A stretch of DNA of 56,955 nucleotides. Origin: Bryobacterales bacterium. GTDB lineage: Bacteria; Acidobacteriota; Terriglobia; Bryobacterales; Bryobacteraceae. The stretch spans positions 3,899-60,853 of the forward strand of contig PLDF01000394.1 of NCBI GenBank assembly GCA_003135055.1, written 5' to 3'. Shown here in pieces: positions 7,612 through 17,000 of the stretch. The notes beneath the pieces were generated by a model that saw nothing but the letters and a program-made list of their open reading frames with translations, was not told the DNA's origin and searched no databases. Position numbers and translations under genes: made by a program. Position 1 is the stretch's first letter. Each line of letters starts with the position of its first letter.

Positions 7612-10600
7612 TTACTGGCCGCCACCCGCGGGCGGCTTCGTCCCCGTTGTCACCGGCCGCTGGTAATTGGGATACTCCGGGCGGTGCGGCTCCGGCGCCG
7701 GATGCTCCTTCAACTGCTGCAATACGACGGCGACGGCGCGCTCCAATTGGGGGTCGTGACCGTCGTGTACCGCCTTGGGATCGAGATCCACTTCAATATC
7801 GGGCGCCACACCCTTGTTCTCCACGTCCCACTGTCCTTCGGGATTGAAGAAGCCGTAGTTCGGAGAAGTGACCGTGCCGCCATCCATCAACGTCGGATAC
7901 GAGGAGAGACCTACTAACCCGCCCCAGGTCCGCTTGCCGACTAACGTGCCAGTCTTGGTATAGCGGAACATCCATGGCATCATGTCGCCGCCCGAGCCCG
8001 CAAATTCATTGGTGATCATGACTTTCGGCCCCAGAATCGCCGCGGCGGGAGTGCGATAGATAGCGCCATAGCGCGGGCTCCACCAGCCTTCGAGCGGCCG
8101 GTTCATCACGTTGATCACATAATCCGCGGCTTGTCCGCCGCTATTGAAGCGATCGTCGATGATCGCCGCCGGCTTATCCACCTGCGCGAAGTAATAGCGC
8201 GTGAAGGCCGTCAATCCGCCCTGCCCCGTGTCCGGCATGTAGACGTAAGCTACCTTGCCGCCGCTGAGCTCGTCCACTTTGCGGCGATTGTCTTCAATCC
8301 ACGCCTCGTTACGTAACTGCGTCTCGGTAGCCGATGGGATGACAGTGACTTCGCGTGAACTGGCCCCCGAGGCATCCGCGTCGATCCGTAATGTGACTCG
8401 CTTGCCGGCGGTATTTTCCAGCAGCCGCGAAATGTCATCCTTGGCGGTAAGTTCCTGTCCGTTGATTGCCAGCAGATAATCGCCCTTGGCCACGTTCAAC
8501 CCGGGCGCGGCCAGCGGGGCCTGCAACTGAGGGTTCCAGCTCTCGCCGCCGTAGATCCTTTTAAGACGGTAGCGGCCGTTGGCTATCTCATAATCGGCGC
8601 CAAGCAGGCCGCCAGGTACCGTCTTAGCCTGCGGAATGGTTCCGCCGCCGCCGCGCAAGTGTCCCACGGTGATTTCGGCGATCATGTCATGAATGATGTA
8701 ATTCAAGTCGGCGCGCGAGCCGAGCGAATCGAGATACTTATCGTATGCCTTCTCCGAGTCGGCTACGTTGACGCCGTGCAGGCCCGGATCGTAGAAGTAA
8801 CTACGCTCTATGCGCCACACTTCGTGATACATCTGCTTCCACTCGGCAGTCGGATCGACGTTGACTTCCACGTCGTTCAGCCGCAATGCGCCCTCTCCGG
8901 CCTTCACCGGAGTTAGTGCGGAGACAATCACGTATTGCGGTCCGGCCTGTGCGCCTTCCGTGGCTGCACCGCGCCCACCGCGTCCACCTCCGCCGCCGCC
9001 CATGCGCAGCAGCATCTTTTCGCCATTGGCGGATAGGTCGAAGCTGGCGGCGCTGGTTGTCAGCGTTTCCTGGCGGCGAGCTTTCAAGTCGTACTTACTC
9101 AGCGTTCCGCCACCACCGCCGCGCCCACCCGTTCCGGCTTCCATCAGATAGACGTTACCCGCGCGGCCCGTGGCCAGCACGGTGTAATTACGCGCGGGAA
9201 CCGGCAACGCCAGAATGCGCTGTTCGAGCTTATCGAAGTCGATGCGCACAGGCTTCGGTGGCTCGGCCGCGGCGCCGCCGCCTTGGACACCGCTTTGTCC
9301 GGCGCGCCCGCCGCGTCCACCGCGGCCGCCGGAATCGCCGGCCTGCGCTTCGCCCGCCGGTTTCTCTTCATCGCTCTCGGGCGCCAGCGGCGACGCCACA
9401 TTGTTGGGCAGCACCGTCAGATAGACGCTGCTGGTAACTTCATGCTCGTCGCTGGTCATATCGAGACTGCTCGACGTGGGGCCGAAATTCGTGCTGGCCG
9501 TGAAGTAGAGATACTGACCGTCGCGGTCGAACACCGGGCGCCGCGCGTCGCTGAGTCCATCGGTAATCTGGTGCGTTTTGGAGTCGTCCAGCGAGTAGAC
9601 AAACACCGCGTGCAAGCGATTCGGCAGCGTCCGCGAAAAGGCAATCCATTTGGAATCGCCCGACCATGAGAAATCGCGCTCCAGCTCATAGTAATAGTCG
9701 GTGTCTACCTTGGCTATCTTGCCGGACGCAACTTCCGCATCCCAGATATTCATCATGTTGTCGTTGAACGCGATGTGTTTGCTGTCGGGCGACCACTTGG
9801 GGTTGAAATAGAACGCCGACTTGCCCTGCAGCGCGATCTTACGGGCTTGACCTTCGCCGCTCTGCGGTTTGATGTGCAGCGCGTATTCGCCCGATTCATC
9901 GGAAAAGTAAGCAATAGACATGCCGTCGGGCGACCACGCCGGGTTGCGTTCCATCACGCCGGGAGTGTTCGTCAGGTTGCGGATATCGCCCTTCTCCGCC
10001 GGTGCGGTAAGGACCTCTCCATGGGCTTCGAACACGGCGCGCACGCCGCTGGGCGAGATCTTGATTTCGCGAATCTCGCGCGCCACGTTCTCGAAATGCG
10101 GGCGCACTTCGGTGAGGTCGGCCGAAATTTGGACGGGTACCGCGTGTTCCCGATTAGCGGCGATGTCATAGATATGAATCTGGCCGAACTGTTCGTAAAC
10201 GATTCCGCCGGGACCGGCGCTGGCGGAGATGATATCCCGCCCGGCGTTGTGAATCAGCTCGTCGACCTTCTTCGATTGCGGATCGTAGCGGAACAGAGTC
10301 GCGGGACCGTTGCGGTCGGACAAGAAGTAGATCTTGTCGCCGATCCACATGGGGTCGAAATCGTTGGAATCGGTGCGCGGAATCTTCTGCGTGGATAAGT
10401 CGGCGAAGCTGACCACCCAGATATAACTCGCGCGCCCGCCGCGGTACCGTCTCCAGGAAACGAAATTGTTGCCTTCGTTGGCGAACTGCCCGCCATCGAG
10501 CGGCTCATACGCCATGCGCCTGGCATCCGGCGAATACGCGCCGCCATAGGCCATGGGCAGCGGCAGGGCTTCCGGCAGGCCGCCGTCGGGCGAGACCGTG

Positions 10601-11013
10601 AAGAGCTGCGTGTAGCGCGAGTAGGCGGCGCGGTTCGAGCGGAACAGAATGCGGCTGCCATCGGGCGTCCATCCAGCCACCCGGTCGGCGCCGGGATGGT
10701 AAGTCACGCGCTTGGGAATGCCGCCCGCTACCGGGACCGTGAAGACGTCCACATTGCCGTCGTATTCGCCCGAAAACGCGATGGTGTTGCCATCCGGCGA
10801 GAACACTGCGTTGGCTTCCGCGCCCTGGCCGGTAGTGAGGCGTTGCGCGAGGCCGCCCTGACGCGGGACGCTCCACAGATCGCCGGCGTAAGAGAATACG
10901 ATCAGGTTCTTGTTCATGGCCGGCTGTTGCAGCAGATGCAGCGTGCCCGGCTGGGCAAAAGCGGACGAAGCCGCAATGGCGGCGGCTAGCGCTAGCAGGA
11001 TGGAAGACTTCAT
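7612..11013 (-). CDS. Tricorn-like S41-family peptidase, secreted
   Basis: A 1133-residue exported protease of the tricorn type. A signal peptide (about residues 1-20, ending SSAFAQ) precedes two beta-propeller regions with repeated PD40 motifs (FSPDGNTIAF, WSPDGMSIAYFSDE, WSPDSKHIAF). A PDZ-like segment (GLNVAKGDYLLAINGQELT) leads to the S41 core. The nucleophile lies in NEFAGSGGD near residue 1000, and FNSGGQAADY comes before it. Gly/Arg-rich low-complexity inserts (about residues 560-590, 640-650 and 680-690) interrupt the middle. The start has a GGAGG sequence 6 bases before ATG 11013. The family degrades peptides; a periplasmic role is inferred from the signal peptide. Confidence 0.92.
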   Translation of the reverse strand: MKSSILLALAAAIAASSAFAQPGTLHLLQQPAMNKNLIVFSYAGDLWSVPRQGGLAQRLTTGQGAEANAVFSPDGNTIAFSGEYDGNVDVFTVPVAGGIPKRVTYHPGADRVAGWTPDGSRILFRSNRAAYSRYTQLFTVSPDGGLPEALPLPMAYGGAYSPDARRMAYEPLDGGQFANEGNNFVSWRRYRGGRASYIWVVSFADLSTQKIPRTDSNDFDPMWIGDKIYFLSDRNGPATLFRYDPQSKKVDELIHNAGRDIISASAGPGGIVYEQFGQIHIYDIAANREHAVPVQISADLTEVRPHFENVAREIREIKISPSGVRAVFEAHGEVLTAPAEKGDIRNLTNTPGVMERNPAWSPDGMSIAYFSDESGEYALHIKPQSGEGQARKIALQGKSAFYFNPKWSPDSKHIAFNDNMMNIWDAEVASGKIAKVDTDYYYELERDFSWSGDSKWIAFSRTLPNRLHAVFVYSLDDSKTHQITDGLSDARRPVFDRDGQYLYFTASTNFGPTSSSLDMTSDEHEVTSSVYLTVLPNNVASPLAPESDEEKPAGEAQAGDSGGRGGRGGRAGQSGVQGGGAAAEPPKPVRIDFDKLEQRILALPVPARNYTVLATGRAGNVYLMEAGTGGRGGGGGTLSKYDLKARRQETLTTSAASFDLSANGEKMLLRMGGGGGGRGGRGAATEGAQAGPQYVIVSALTPVKAGEGALRLNDVEVNVDPTAEWKQMYHEVWRIERSYFYDPGLHGVNVADSEKAYDKYLDSLGSRADLNYIIHDMIAEITVGHLRGGGGTIPQAKTVPGGLLGADYEIANGRYRLKRIYGGESWNPQLQAPLAAPGLNVAKGDYLLAINGQELTAKDDISRLLENTAGKRVTLRIDADASGASSREVTVIPSATETQLRNEAWIEDNRRKVDELSGGKVAYVYMPDTGQGGLTAFTRYYFAQVDKPAAIIDDRFNSGGQAADYVINVMNRPLEGWWSPRYGAIYRTPAAAILGPKVMITNEFAGSGGDMMPWMFRYTKTGTLVGKRTWGGLVGLSSYPTLMDGGTVTSPNYGFFNPEGQWDVENKGVAPDIEVDLDPKAVHDGHDPQLERAVAVVLQQLKEHPAPEPHRPEYPNYQRPVTTGTKPPAGGGQ

Positions 11014-11163
11014 GTGAACCTCCGGACGACTAGTCTAGCTGATATTGGGGAGGGCAAGGTGGAGTGGCGGAGATCGGACTTCGACGCAGAGCACCCGCGC
11101 CGACTGCCGTCGTCGTTAATAGGGCGGGGAAGCCTTGTGAGGCGTAGCCGAAGCGGATGGAGT

Positions 11164-11379
11164 GAGCGGAAGGCCGAGGCTGTCGATTTTAACGCGGAGG
11201 CGCGGAGCGGCGGAGGAAGGCGCGGAGTTTTTGCGGAAGTCCGGATTCCGGTGAAACGGCCGGAACGATCGTAGCCCAGGCGATTCATCGAGAGCATGGG
11301 ACAGGAGGAAGCGGAGAAATCAAAGCAATACTACGCGACAGTGTCCGCTGAAAATAGAGAGCTTGAAGGTGAGTTTCCG
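11164..11379 (+). repeat. Family-D 216-bp dispersed repeat, copy 1
   Basis: Aligns almost end to end with 29109-29323, with scattered substitutions and one-base gaps. It begins at GAGCGGAAGGCCGAGGCTGT and ends at GTGAGTTTCCG. It includes AACGCGGAGGCGCGGAGCGG and CGACAGTGTCCGCTGAAAAT. It fills much of the gap 11014-11635, which contains no convincing gene. Confidence 0.9.
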
Positions 11380-11509
11380 CAGGGATGCTGAGGCGCAGAG
11401 ATTGGCGCGGAGTTTGAAGACACTGAGGCATTGGGATTTGGCGGCATCACCCGATCCGGAAGATGTTGATGGCAGTGTCAAGGGTTTTAGGCGCAGGCGG
11501 AAACCACGT

Positions 11510-11610
11510 GGGACAGACCATCGCTTCGTGGTCTGTCTTGCTTGGTGAGCGCGCTGACATGACAGACGACATAAAACGATCGTCTGTCCTACTATTGGAT
11601 TTTGAGACAC
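11510..11610. repeat. Family-B GGGACAGAC repeats, two overlapping hairpin units
   Basis: Contains TGGGACAGACCATCG with GGTCTGTC, and GACAGACGAC with CGATCGTCTGTCC, forming nested inverted arms. Related copies lie at 4887-4918, 14352-14385, 25645-25720, 40849-40880 and 55231-55303. It lies downstream of the cytochrome gene, where it could end transcripts. Confidence 0.75.
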
Positions 11611-11635
11611 CAGCGGCAAGACCGCCGGCGCTACC

Positions 11636-12730
11636 CTACTTCACGTCGCCGGCCGGCTTGGCGAACCTTCTGTCGTCCACGGGAGCGTTGCTCTTCACTT
11701 CCGCGATCTGAATCGTGAATCGCCCGTTCGGCCGGGATAGCGTCCAGCGGAACGGAATCTTGACGCCACCGGCGTCGCGGTAATCGGCGTAGTCGATCTG
11801 CGTCGGGTTGCGGCCCATCGGCGTGTCGGCGTAGCGCACCATGCGCAGCAGCAGGCCCGAGCTCTTGTCGAAGTACAGGCGAACGGCCGGGCGTCCGGGG
11901 GCTGTGCCGTTGAGTATCTCGCACTCGGCGCCGGCGACGGTTTCGGGACGGCCGCGGCGCAGTTGGGGGAAAAGCTCTTTTACCCGCAGCCCGAGATAAA
12001 ACTCCGCGTCAAGGCCGGAAGCGGCCGATTCGGCGGCGGACATCTCCCGCGCCGCACGGCCGGCGCTTCCCATCCATCCGGCTGTTCCGTCGAAAGCCGT
12101 GAAGCTGTCGCCCGCGGAGTTGTGCGTGATGGTGAAGCGCATGTTGGGAGCTTTCGTAATCACTTCGAGGGGCGTTTCCGATCCGCCCGTCAGAATCTTG
12201 CCCGTCATGACGCGACTGGTCACCTTCTTCATGGCATCGGCGCCGCCGATGGCGGCCACGTACTTCTCCAGAATCTGATCGACGGTGGCGGCCTGCCCTT
12301 GAGGCGTGCCGGGTGCGGCAGCGGCCATCGCAGGGGCCGCGGGGGCGTCGGATTCAAGAACGGGCGGCATGTTCACGGGGCGCGAGGATCCGCGGTGGCA
12401 TGAGTAACAGGTCACTTGCCGCTGACCGCGAAAGCTGTTGGTGTTGATGGCGGCCGTCATCGCCATCATCTCGCGGGCGGTTTTCTTCGCACCTTTGTCG
12501 TCGGCCTCCATCTTGTCTTGCACGTGACAGAACGTGCAGTTCACGCCGAGAGAGGCCGCGATGAACTGCATGGCGGGCTGCACCTGGTCGGCGGGCGTTC
12601 CCTTGAGCTGGACGATGTTCTTGTACACTTGCTCGGCGGTCTTGGCATCGGCGGCCTGGGCGCGTGCGGACTGCGGCGCCAATACGGCGGCGGCTATGGT
12701 GGCGGCGAGAATTGTTCGGAACATGCGCAT
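11636..12730 (-). CDS. Dihaem c-type cytochrome (reaction-centre cytochrome subunit-like) with LolA-like C-terminal domain
   Basis: Exported cytochrome: the signal peptide (MRMFRTILAATIAAAV...ARA) is followed by two haem motifs, CTFCH near residue 70 and CYSCH near residue 111. The ASLGVNCTFCHV context is that of the photosynthetic reaction-centre cytochrome family, which in acidobacteria occurs without photosynthesis genes. From about residue 150 a second domain (VDQILEKYVAAIGGADAM...) resembles LolA-like outer-membrane lipoprotein-sorting proteins, including an LRMVRYADTPMGRNPTQIDY stretch. ATG 12730 is preferred over ATG 12745 because GGGAGA lies about 8 bases before it. Electron-carrier function is inferred; no redox partner is adjacent. 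Confidence 0.88.
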   Translation of the reverse strand: MRMFRTILAATIAAAVLAPQSARAQAADAKTAEQVYKNIVQLKGTPADQVQPAMQFIAASLGVNCTFCHVQDKMEADDKGAKKTAREMMAMTAAINTNSFRGQRQVTCYSCHRGSSRPVNMPPVLESDAPAAPAMAAAAPGTPQGQAATVDQILEKYVAAIGGADAMKKVTSRVMTGKILTGGSETPLEVITKAPNMRFTITHNSAGDSFTAFDGTAGWMGSAGRAAREMSAAESAASGLDAEFYLGLRVKELFPQLRRGRPETVAGAECEILNGTAPGRPAVRLYFDKSSGLLLRMVRYADTPMGRNPTQIDYADYRDAGGVKIPFRWTLSRPNGRFTIQIAEVKSNAPVDDRRFAKPAGDVK

Positions 12731-12927
12731 TCGAATGTCTCCCATTGGTCTTCTAGATTGTATCCAATTCGCGTGTTAGCCGGGGCGCTTCAACCATCAG
12801 CCCTGTCGACGGGAGACAATGGCGGCCGGCAGCGGAAAGCCAACGGTGGCAGGCAGATTTCACGTCTGCGCAGGTTCCTGGTCCGATCCGGTTGCTTGTG
12901 GCGTCTAACGCAAAGTGAGGCTCTGAA

Positions 12928-13539
12928 ATGAATTCACTGCTTCGGCTCGCCTTGGTTTCTGTCATTAGCATCCTGTTCGCCGCACCTCGCGGATGGGCTC
13001 AGAATGCTCCCACCATCCGCATCTTGGGCGCCTGGTCGGGGAGCCAGCAGCCCGCAATGCTCTTCCAAGCGATCGAAGCGCATCTGGCAATCGAACCGTT
13101 CGATCCGGAGGCTGAACCCTTGCTCCGGGCCGCCGACGCGTTTACCAAGGCGCTGTTTCATTTGTCCGACGCAAAGCTCGACCGCTCCGCCACCTACCGG
13201 GGCGGGGACGGCGATTGCGTGGTGGCGTCCTGGAGATTCGGAGAGCCGCCGAACACGCTGCTCGTGAACGACACTCCGTACCAGTCGATTTATTCGTTTC
13301 GCCTGGGACGCGCGCGGCGCGTGGCCGCTGACGGCCTTATCTCTTTTCTGCAAGAGACGATCGTGTTCCATGAGCCTCCTTTGAAGCTCAATCCGGAAGA
13401 ATTCTCGATTGACGTGGGCCCCGTTTCCTCGACCGTGCTCTATTTTGGCGGGGGTACGAGCACTCGCTCCCCTTACGCATTGGTGCGCGACCTACACATT
13501 TCGGGCGGCACTGACGGCGCGATTGGTACATCTCCATAA
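12928..13539 (+). CDS. Secreted protein of unknown function, N-terminal part of a probably frameshifted gene
   Basis: Not recognised. It starts with a signal peptide (about residues 1-25, ending PRGWAQ), with GTGAGG about 9 bases before the ATG. Visible segments include SQQPAMLFQAIEAHLAIEPF and SWRFGEPPNTLLVNDTPYQ. The frame ends at TAA 13539 after GGTDGAIGTSP. One extra base near 13520 would join it to the next frame and read GADWYISISVPKVY, which is smoother than either present end. The intact protein would have about 407 residues. Confidence 0.6.
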   Translation: MNSLLRLALVSVISILFAAPRGWAQNAPTIRILGAWSGSQQPAMLFQAIEAHLAIEPFDPEAEPLLRAADAFTKALFHLSDAKLDRSATYRGGDGDCVVASWRFGEPPNTLLVNDTPYQSIYSFRLGRARRVAADGLISFLQETIVFHEPPLKLNPEEFSIDVGPVSSTVLYFGGGTSTRSPYALVRDLHISGGTDGAIGTSP

Positions 13540-13541
13540 GC

Positions 13542-14147
13542 GTGCCAAAGGTCTATGCCAAGGCGTGCTATCCCGGACCGCCGCTCATTCCGGAAAGATT
13601 CCCTCCGCTCTCGGAGCTGCTCAAGACCTGGAGCTTCGATCATATTAGGTCCGAAGTCGGCGTCCACGGCGAATCCCCGCTGGCACACATGTGGGCGACG
13701 GAACGTAATTCCAGGTTGATCGCGGAACTAGTCCGGCGGGGTCTATCGGAACAGCAGTTCGTCGAGTTGCTCGTACCCAGCGACGTTACCAGCCTGCGCA
13801 CCCGATTGAGCGAAGTGTGGCCGGGATTTTCCAATGCTCACGCCGAAGGACTGTACGCTCGCTATGGGGTTGCCGCTCTGCACCGTTACGCACAAATCGG
13901 TCCGAAAGCGGAGGAGCCGGCGGAGGCGTACTTCATCGGGGATTGCTCTCAGGAACTCGACTCATTAGCGAAGGCCACGCTCAAGGAGCAGCTATACTGG
14001 ACCGGTCCCATTCGTTACATCAGCCGCTGTTCGAATTCCACCGAGGATCTTCATCTGTTAGAGACGCTAACCGTGCCGGATCGCGCATCGGAGTCATGGG
14101 AATTCGCGGTGGGACAGATGCGGAGACGGCTTCAATCGCAAAACTGA
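13542..14147 (+). CDS. Unknown protein, probable C-terminal part of the frameshifted gene
   Basis: Not recognised. It begins at GTG 13542, two bases after the previous stop, without its own signal peptide or ribosome binding site. The reading frame stays open back to about 13514, across the end of the previous gene. The sequence (ERFPPLSELLKTWSFDHIRS, ERNSRLIAELVRRGLSEQQF) looks like real protein. It is best explained as the C-terminal half of the 12928 gene after a one-base deletion. Two coupled genes are the alternative. Confidence 0.5.
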   Translation: MPKVYAKACYPGPPLIPERFPPLSELLKTWSFDHIRSEVGVHGESPLAHMWATERNSRLIAELVRRGLSEQQFVELLVPSDVTSLRTRLSEVWPGFSNAHAEGLYARYGVAALHRYAQIGPKAEEPAEAYFIGDCSQELDSLAKATLKEQLYWTGPIRYISRCSNSTEDLHLLETLTVPDRASESWEFAVGQMRRRLQSQN

Positions 14148-14394
14148 GTCTCCGGATCGATCGCCTGGTTCATTACGCCGCCGGGCAATTGCTGCGGGAC
14201 CGGCTATCTAACAAAGCGATCGCTATGCCGAAGCAACGCTCCCGATGCCGGCAATTGTTTGATCGTTCGAAAAAGCGCAACGCGCTGCCGCGAGTGAGCG
14301 ACGGCGCAGGATCAACCGAATGCCGGACACGCGCGGACGTGGCGGCCGGCAGAGACAGACGGCACAAATCGATCGTCTGTCCCACCTCGGACCG

Positions 14395-14548
14395 GTTTGC
14401 AAAGCTAATGCAGCGGCGCAAGGGAATCCTGCAAGGGCAAATGAGCGGGCGCATCATCGACGACGCCACTTTCCGGCGTCTTATCCGCGCGCGCGATTTT
14501 CTGGCTGCCGGACATGGGAGCCCCACCCGGCTGGACGAGGCGGCGGTT
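14395..14548 (+). pseudogene. Remnant of an AraC-family regulator
   Basis: A fragment reading TFRRLIRARDFLAAGHGSPT then RLDEAA resembles the start of an AraC DNA-binding domain (RAR-x-FL...PL-LDE-A). It stops where similarity to a VOC protein begins in another frame. There is no start codon, second helix-turn-helix or effector domain. Confidence 0.55.
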
Positions 14549-14549
14549 G

Positions 14550-14660
14550 ACGGCTTGCGGCGTGGAGTTCGTGTCGGCTCCGCAACAGAAGTTCTACGGC
14601 ACTGAGGCTGTGTTGAAAGACACCACCGGGAACTGGTTCAGCCTCATGGAGCGCAAGTAA
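14550..14660 (+). pseudogene. Remnant of a VOC-family (glyoxalase-like) protein
   Basis: The last 33 codons read VEFVSAPQQKFYGTEAVLKD and then TTGNWFSLMERK before TAA at 14658-14660. FYG-x-EA...KD-x-x-GNWFSL is the conserved C-terminal strand pattern of VOC proteins. The rest of the gene is absent. It directly follows the AraC remnant, so one deletion may have joined parts of two neighbouring genes. Confidence 0.6.
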
Positions 14661-14683
14661 CCGCACCGCTTGATTGAAGTCAG

Positions 14684-14745
14684 TGACTCGCGCGTAGTTC
14701 GAAAGAGCCGCCTGAAAGGCGGCTTCAGGCAGGATTGCCTGCCCA
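14684..14745 (+). repeat. Family-A hairpin repeat
   Basis: AGCCGCCTGAAAGGCGGCTT is a perfect stem with a short loop, flanked by GCGCGTAGTTCGAA and GGCAGGATTGCCTGCCCA. It lies 13 bases from the stop of the S9 peptidase gene. Confidence 0.85.
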
Positions 14746-14758
14746 GATCGGTACTCAC

Positions 14759-16813
14759 TCAAAACGCGTCCGGCGGCTGCGCCTTCGCATTGCCGTTCAG
14801 AAAACGGTCGAACCAGTAGCACTGCCAGTTGAGACTCTCGACTAAGTGCTTCGGCTCGCCGGTGCGCGTCAGGTTATGGTTCTCGCGCGGGAAGATCACC
14901 AGCTCCGCGTTCACGCCGTAGTGCTTCAGCGCGCGAAACCACTGCTCGCCCTGCTCCAGGGGCACGCGATAGTCGTTGTCCGAGTGCAGCACTAATATCG
15001 GGGTCTTGACGTTCCTGGCATACTTCAGCGGGGAAGCGTCCCAGTATTGGTCGAAATCGTCGAACAGGAAACCTTTGAAATCGTCCTCATGCCCGTAGGC
15101 GCCGTCGCGCGTGCCGTCGTCACTGATGAAGTTGGAGATGCCGCGCAGCGTGACCGCGGCCTTGAAGCGCGTGGTGTGACCTACAATCCAGTTCGTCAGA
15201 TAGCCGCCGTAGCTGCCGCCGGTGACTCCCATGCGGTCCGGGTCGATCCAGGGATTCTGCTTGAGCGCGGTATCCACGCCCGTCATCACGTCCTCGAAAT
15301 CCATGCCGCCCCAGTTATTCACGATTCCGCGCTCGAACTCTTGCCCGTACCCGGTCGAGCCGCGCGGATTGCAGAAGAATACCGCCCATCCCTTGCCGGC
15401 GTAGACCTGAAATTCGTGATACCAATCGACCCCGTATTGGCCGGCGGGTCCGCCGTGGATGCTCAACACCATCGGATACTTCTTGCCGGGCTGCCAGCCA
15501 ATCGGCTTCGCCAAAAAGCCGTCAATGTTCCATCCGTCGGTGCTCTTGTAAGGCACGCGCTCCACGCTCGCCAGTTCGAGACCGGCCCACAAGGCCGCGT
15601 TGAGGTGCGTCAACTGCCGCTCGCCGCTGCCATCGAGCGCCGCGGCGTACAGGTCGTCAAGCCGCTGGAACGTGTTCGCGGCGTACGTCATCACGCCGGC
15701 TTTCTGGTTGATGTCGAACCCGCGCACGGCGCGCTCGCCGGATGTAACGGGCGACACGCGACGGGTGTTCAGATCGGCGCGAAAGATGTGCGTCTCGCCC
15801 TTCACCAGAGCTTCGAACCGCAGCTCATGCGCGCCGGGACCCCAGTGAAGCGCCGTGGGGATGAGGTCGAGACCTTCCACCGCAAGAGAGGACTTGGCCC
15901 CGCCCGCCGCGGAGACTATGTAGAGTTTCGGAAACTGGCGGCGCTCGGTCTGGCCCACGAATGCGATCTGCGTGCCGTCGGGCGACCAGCGCGGCTGCGC
16001 GTCCTCGAAATCGTGATCGGAGATCTTGACCAGCGGGCCGCGGTTGGCCGCGATCACCCATATGTCGGTGTTGTAACCGCCGTCGTACTCGCGGCCGGTG
16101 CGGTCGGAGACAAACGCAATGCGCGTGGAATCCGGCGACCATTGCGGATCGGCGTCGTTCCAATCGTCTCCGGATGTAATCTGCGTGGCGGCGCCGGTGG
16201 CCGCATCCACAACCCACAGATGGCCGCGCTTGTCGTCGAACCAGCCGGTGTCGTTGAACTTATACGAAATGTGCGAATAGTGGCGGACGTCGCTCTTGCG
16301 CGCCGACGGGGCCAGGTTGTCGCTGGGACCGGTGCGGCTGACGGTGACAAAGCGCTTGCCGTCGGGCGACCACTGGAACGCGCCGGCGCCGCTCTTCAGA
16401 TGCGTCAGCGCCTGGGCTTCGCCGCCTTCCATGCGGAGAATGCAGATCTGCGGCCGTGGCACTTCGGCGGCTTGATCCGTGGCCGATGCGCGGGTGGAAA
16501 GAAATGCGAGCTTCGACCCGTCGGGGCTCCAGCGAGGCGAAGTGGAATTCACGCCCTCGGCGGTGAGCCGTCGTGGAGCGGACTTACCATCGATGGCGAC
16601 CAGCCAGATGGAGGAATCGCGGCGATTCTTTTGCCGGTCCACGGTGGTGAGCACATAGGCGGCCTGTTTGCCGTCCGGCGCGATGTGCGCGTCGCTAATC
16701 GATTCGAACGCGAAATAATCTTCCGCGGTTACGCCACGCCTGGCGGAATCGGCGGCCATCGCCGGAACCGCAATGAGAACGGCTGCCATGAGCCACCGGA
16801 AATCGACCCGCAT
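14759..16813 (-). CDS. S9-family prolyl oligopeptidase / acylaminoacyl-peptidase-like protein, exported
   Basis: A 684-residue serine peptidase. A signal peptide (MRVDFRWLMAAVLIAVPAMA) precedes a PD40 beta-propeller (SPRWSPDGSKLAFLST, WSPDSTRIAFVSD, PRWSPDGTQIAFVG). The alpha/beta-hydrolase domain follows, with the oxyanion segment SIHGGPAGQYG. The nucleophile is in GVTGGSYGGYLTNW (about residue 533), the acid in LHSDNDYRVP and the His in FPRENHNL. GGGAGACA lies just before ATG 16813. It cleaves short peptides or N-terminal residues in the family. Together with the tricorn-like and M48 proteases it suggests strong extracytoplasmic peptide turnover. Confidence 0.93.
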   Translation of the reverse strand: MRVDFRWLMAAVLIAVPAMAADSARRGVTAEDYFAFESISDAHIAPDGKQAAYVLTTVDRQKNRRDSSIWLVAIDGKSAPRRLTAEGVNSTSPRWSPDGSKLAFLSTRASATDQAAEVPRPQICILRMEGGEAQALTHLKSGAGAFQWSPDGKRFVTVSRTGPSDNLAPSARKSDVRHYSHISYKFNDTGWFDDKRGHLWVVDAATGAATQITSGDDWNDADPQWSPDSTRIAFVSDRTGREYDGGYNTDIWVIAANRGPLVKISDHDFEDAQPRWSPDGTQIAFVGQTERRQFPKLYIVSAAGGAKSSLAVEGLDLIPTALHWGPGAHELRFEALVKGETHIFRADLNTRRVSPVTSGERAVRGFDINQKAGVMTYAANTFQRLDDLYAAALDGSGERQLTHLNAALWAGLELASVERVPYKSTDGWNIDGFLAKPIGWQPGKKYPMVLSIHGGPAGQYGVDWYHEFQVYAGKGWAVFFCNPRGSTGYGQEFERGIVNNWGGMDFEDVMTGVDTALKQNPWIDPDRMGVTGGSYGGYLTNWIVGHTTRFKAAVTLRGISNFISDDGTRDGAYGHEDDFKGFLFDDFDQYWDASPLKYARNVKTPILVLHSDNDYRVPLEQGEQWFRALKHYGVNAELVIFPRENHNLTRTGEPKHLVESLNWQCYWFDRFLNGNAKAQPPDAF

Positions 16814-17000
16814 AATCTGTCTCCCTTTGAGGACGATGAAGGCAGTATACCGGAACTGGCACGCGCGCTAAAGGTCGCTTGTGGCGTCGCTTCCGAAGGG
16901 CACTCGCGTTTCCGGATACTTACTGACATGCGCGGCTCCGATCGGCGCCACGACCACAAGGGAGTGGACTTTGCGGCGCACATAAACCAGATGCGCTCCG

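Noticed and set aside
11014..11274. 86-codon plus-strand frame after the tricorn-like gene
   Set aside because: It is translation of the family-D repeat.
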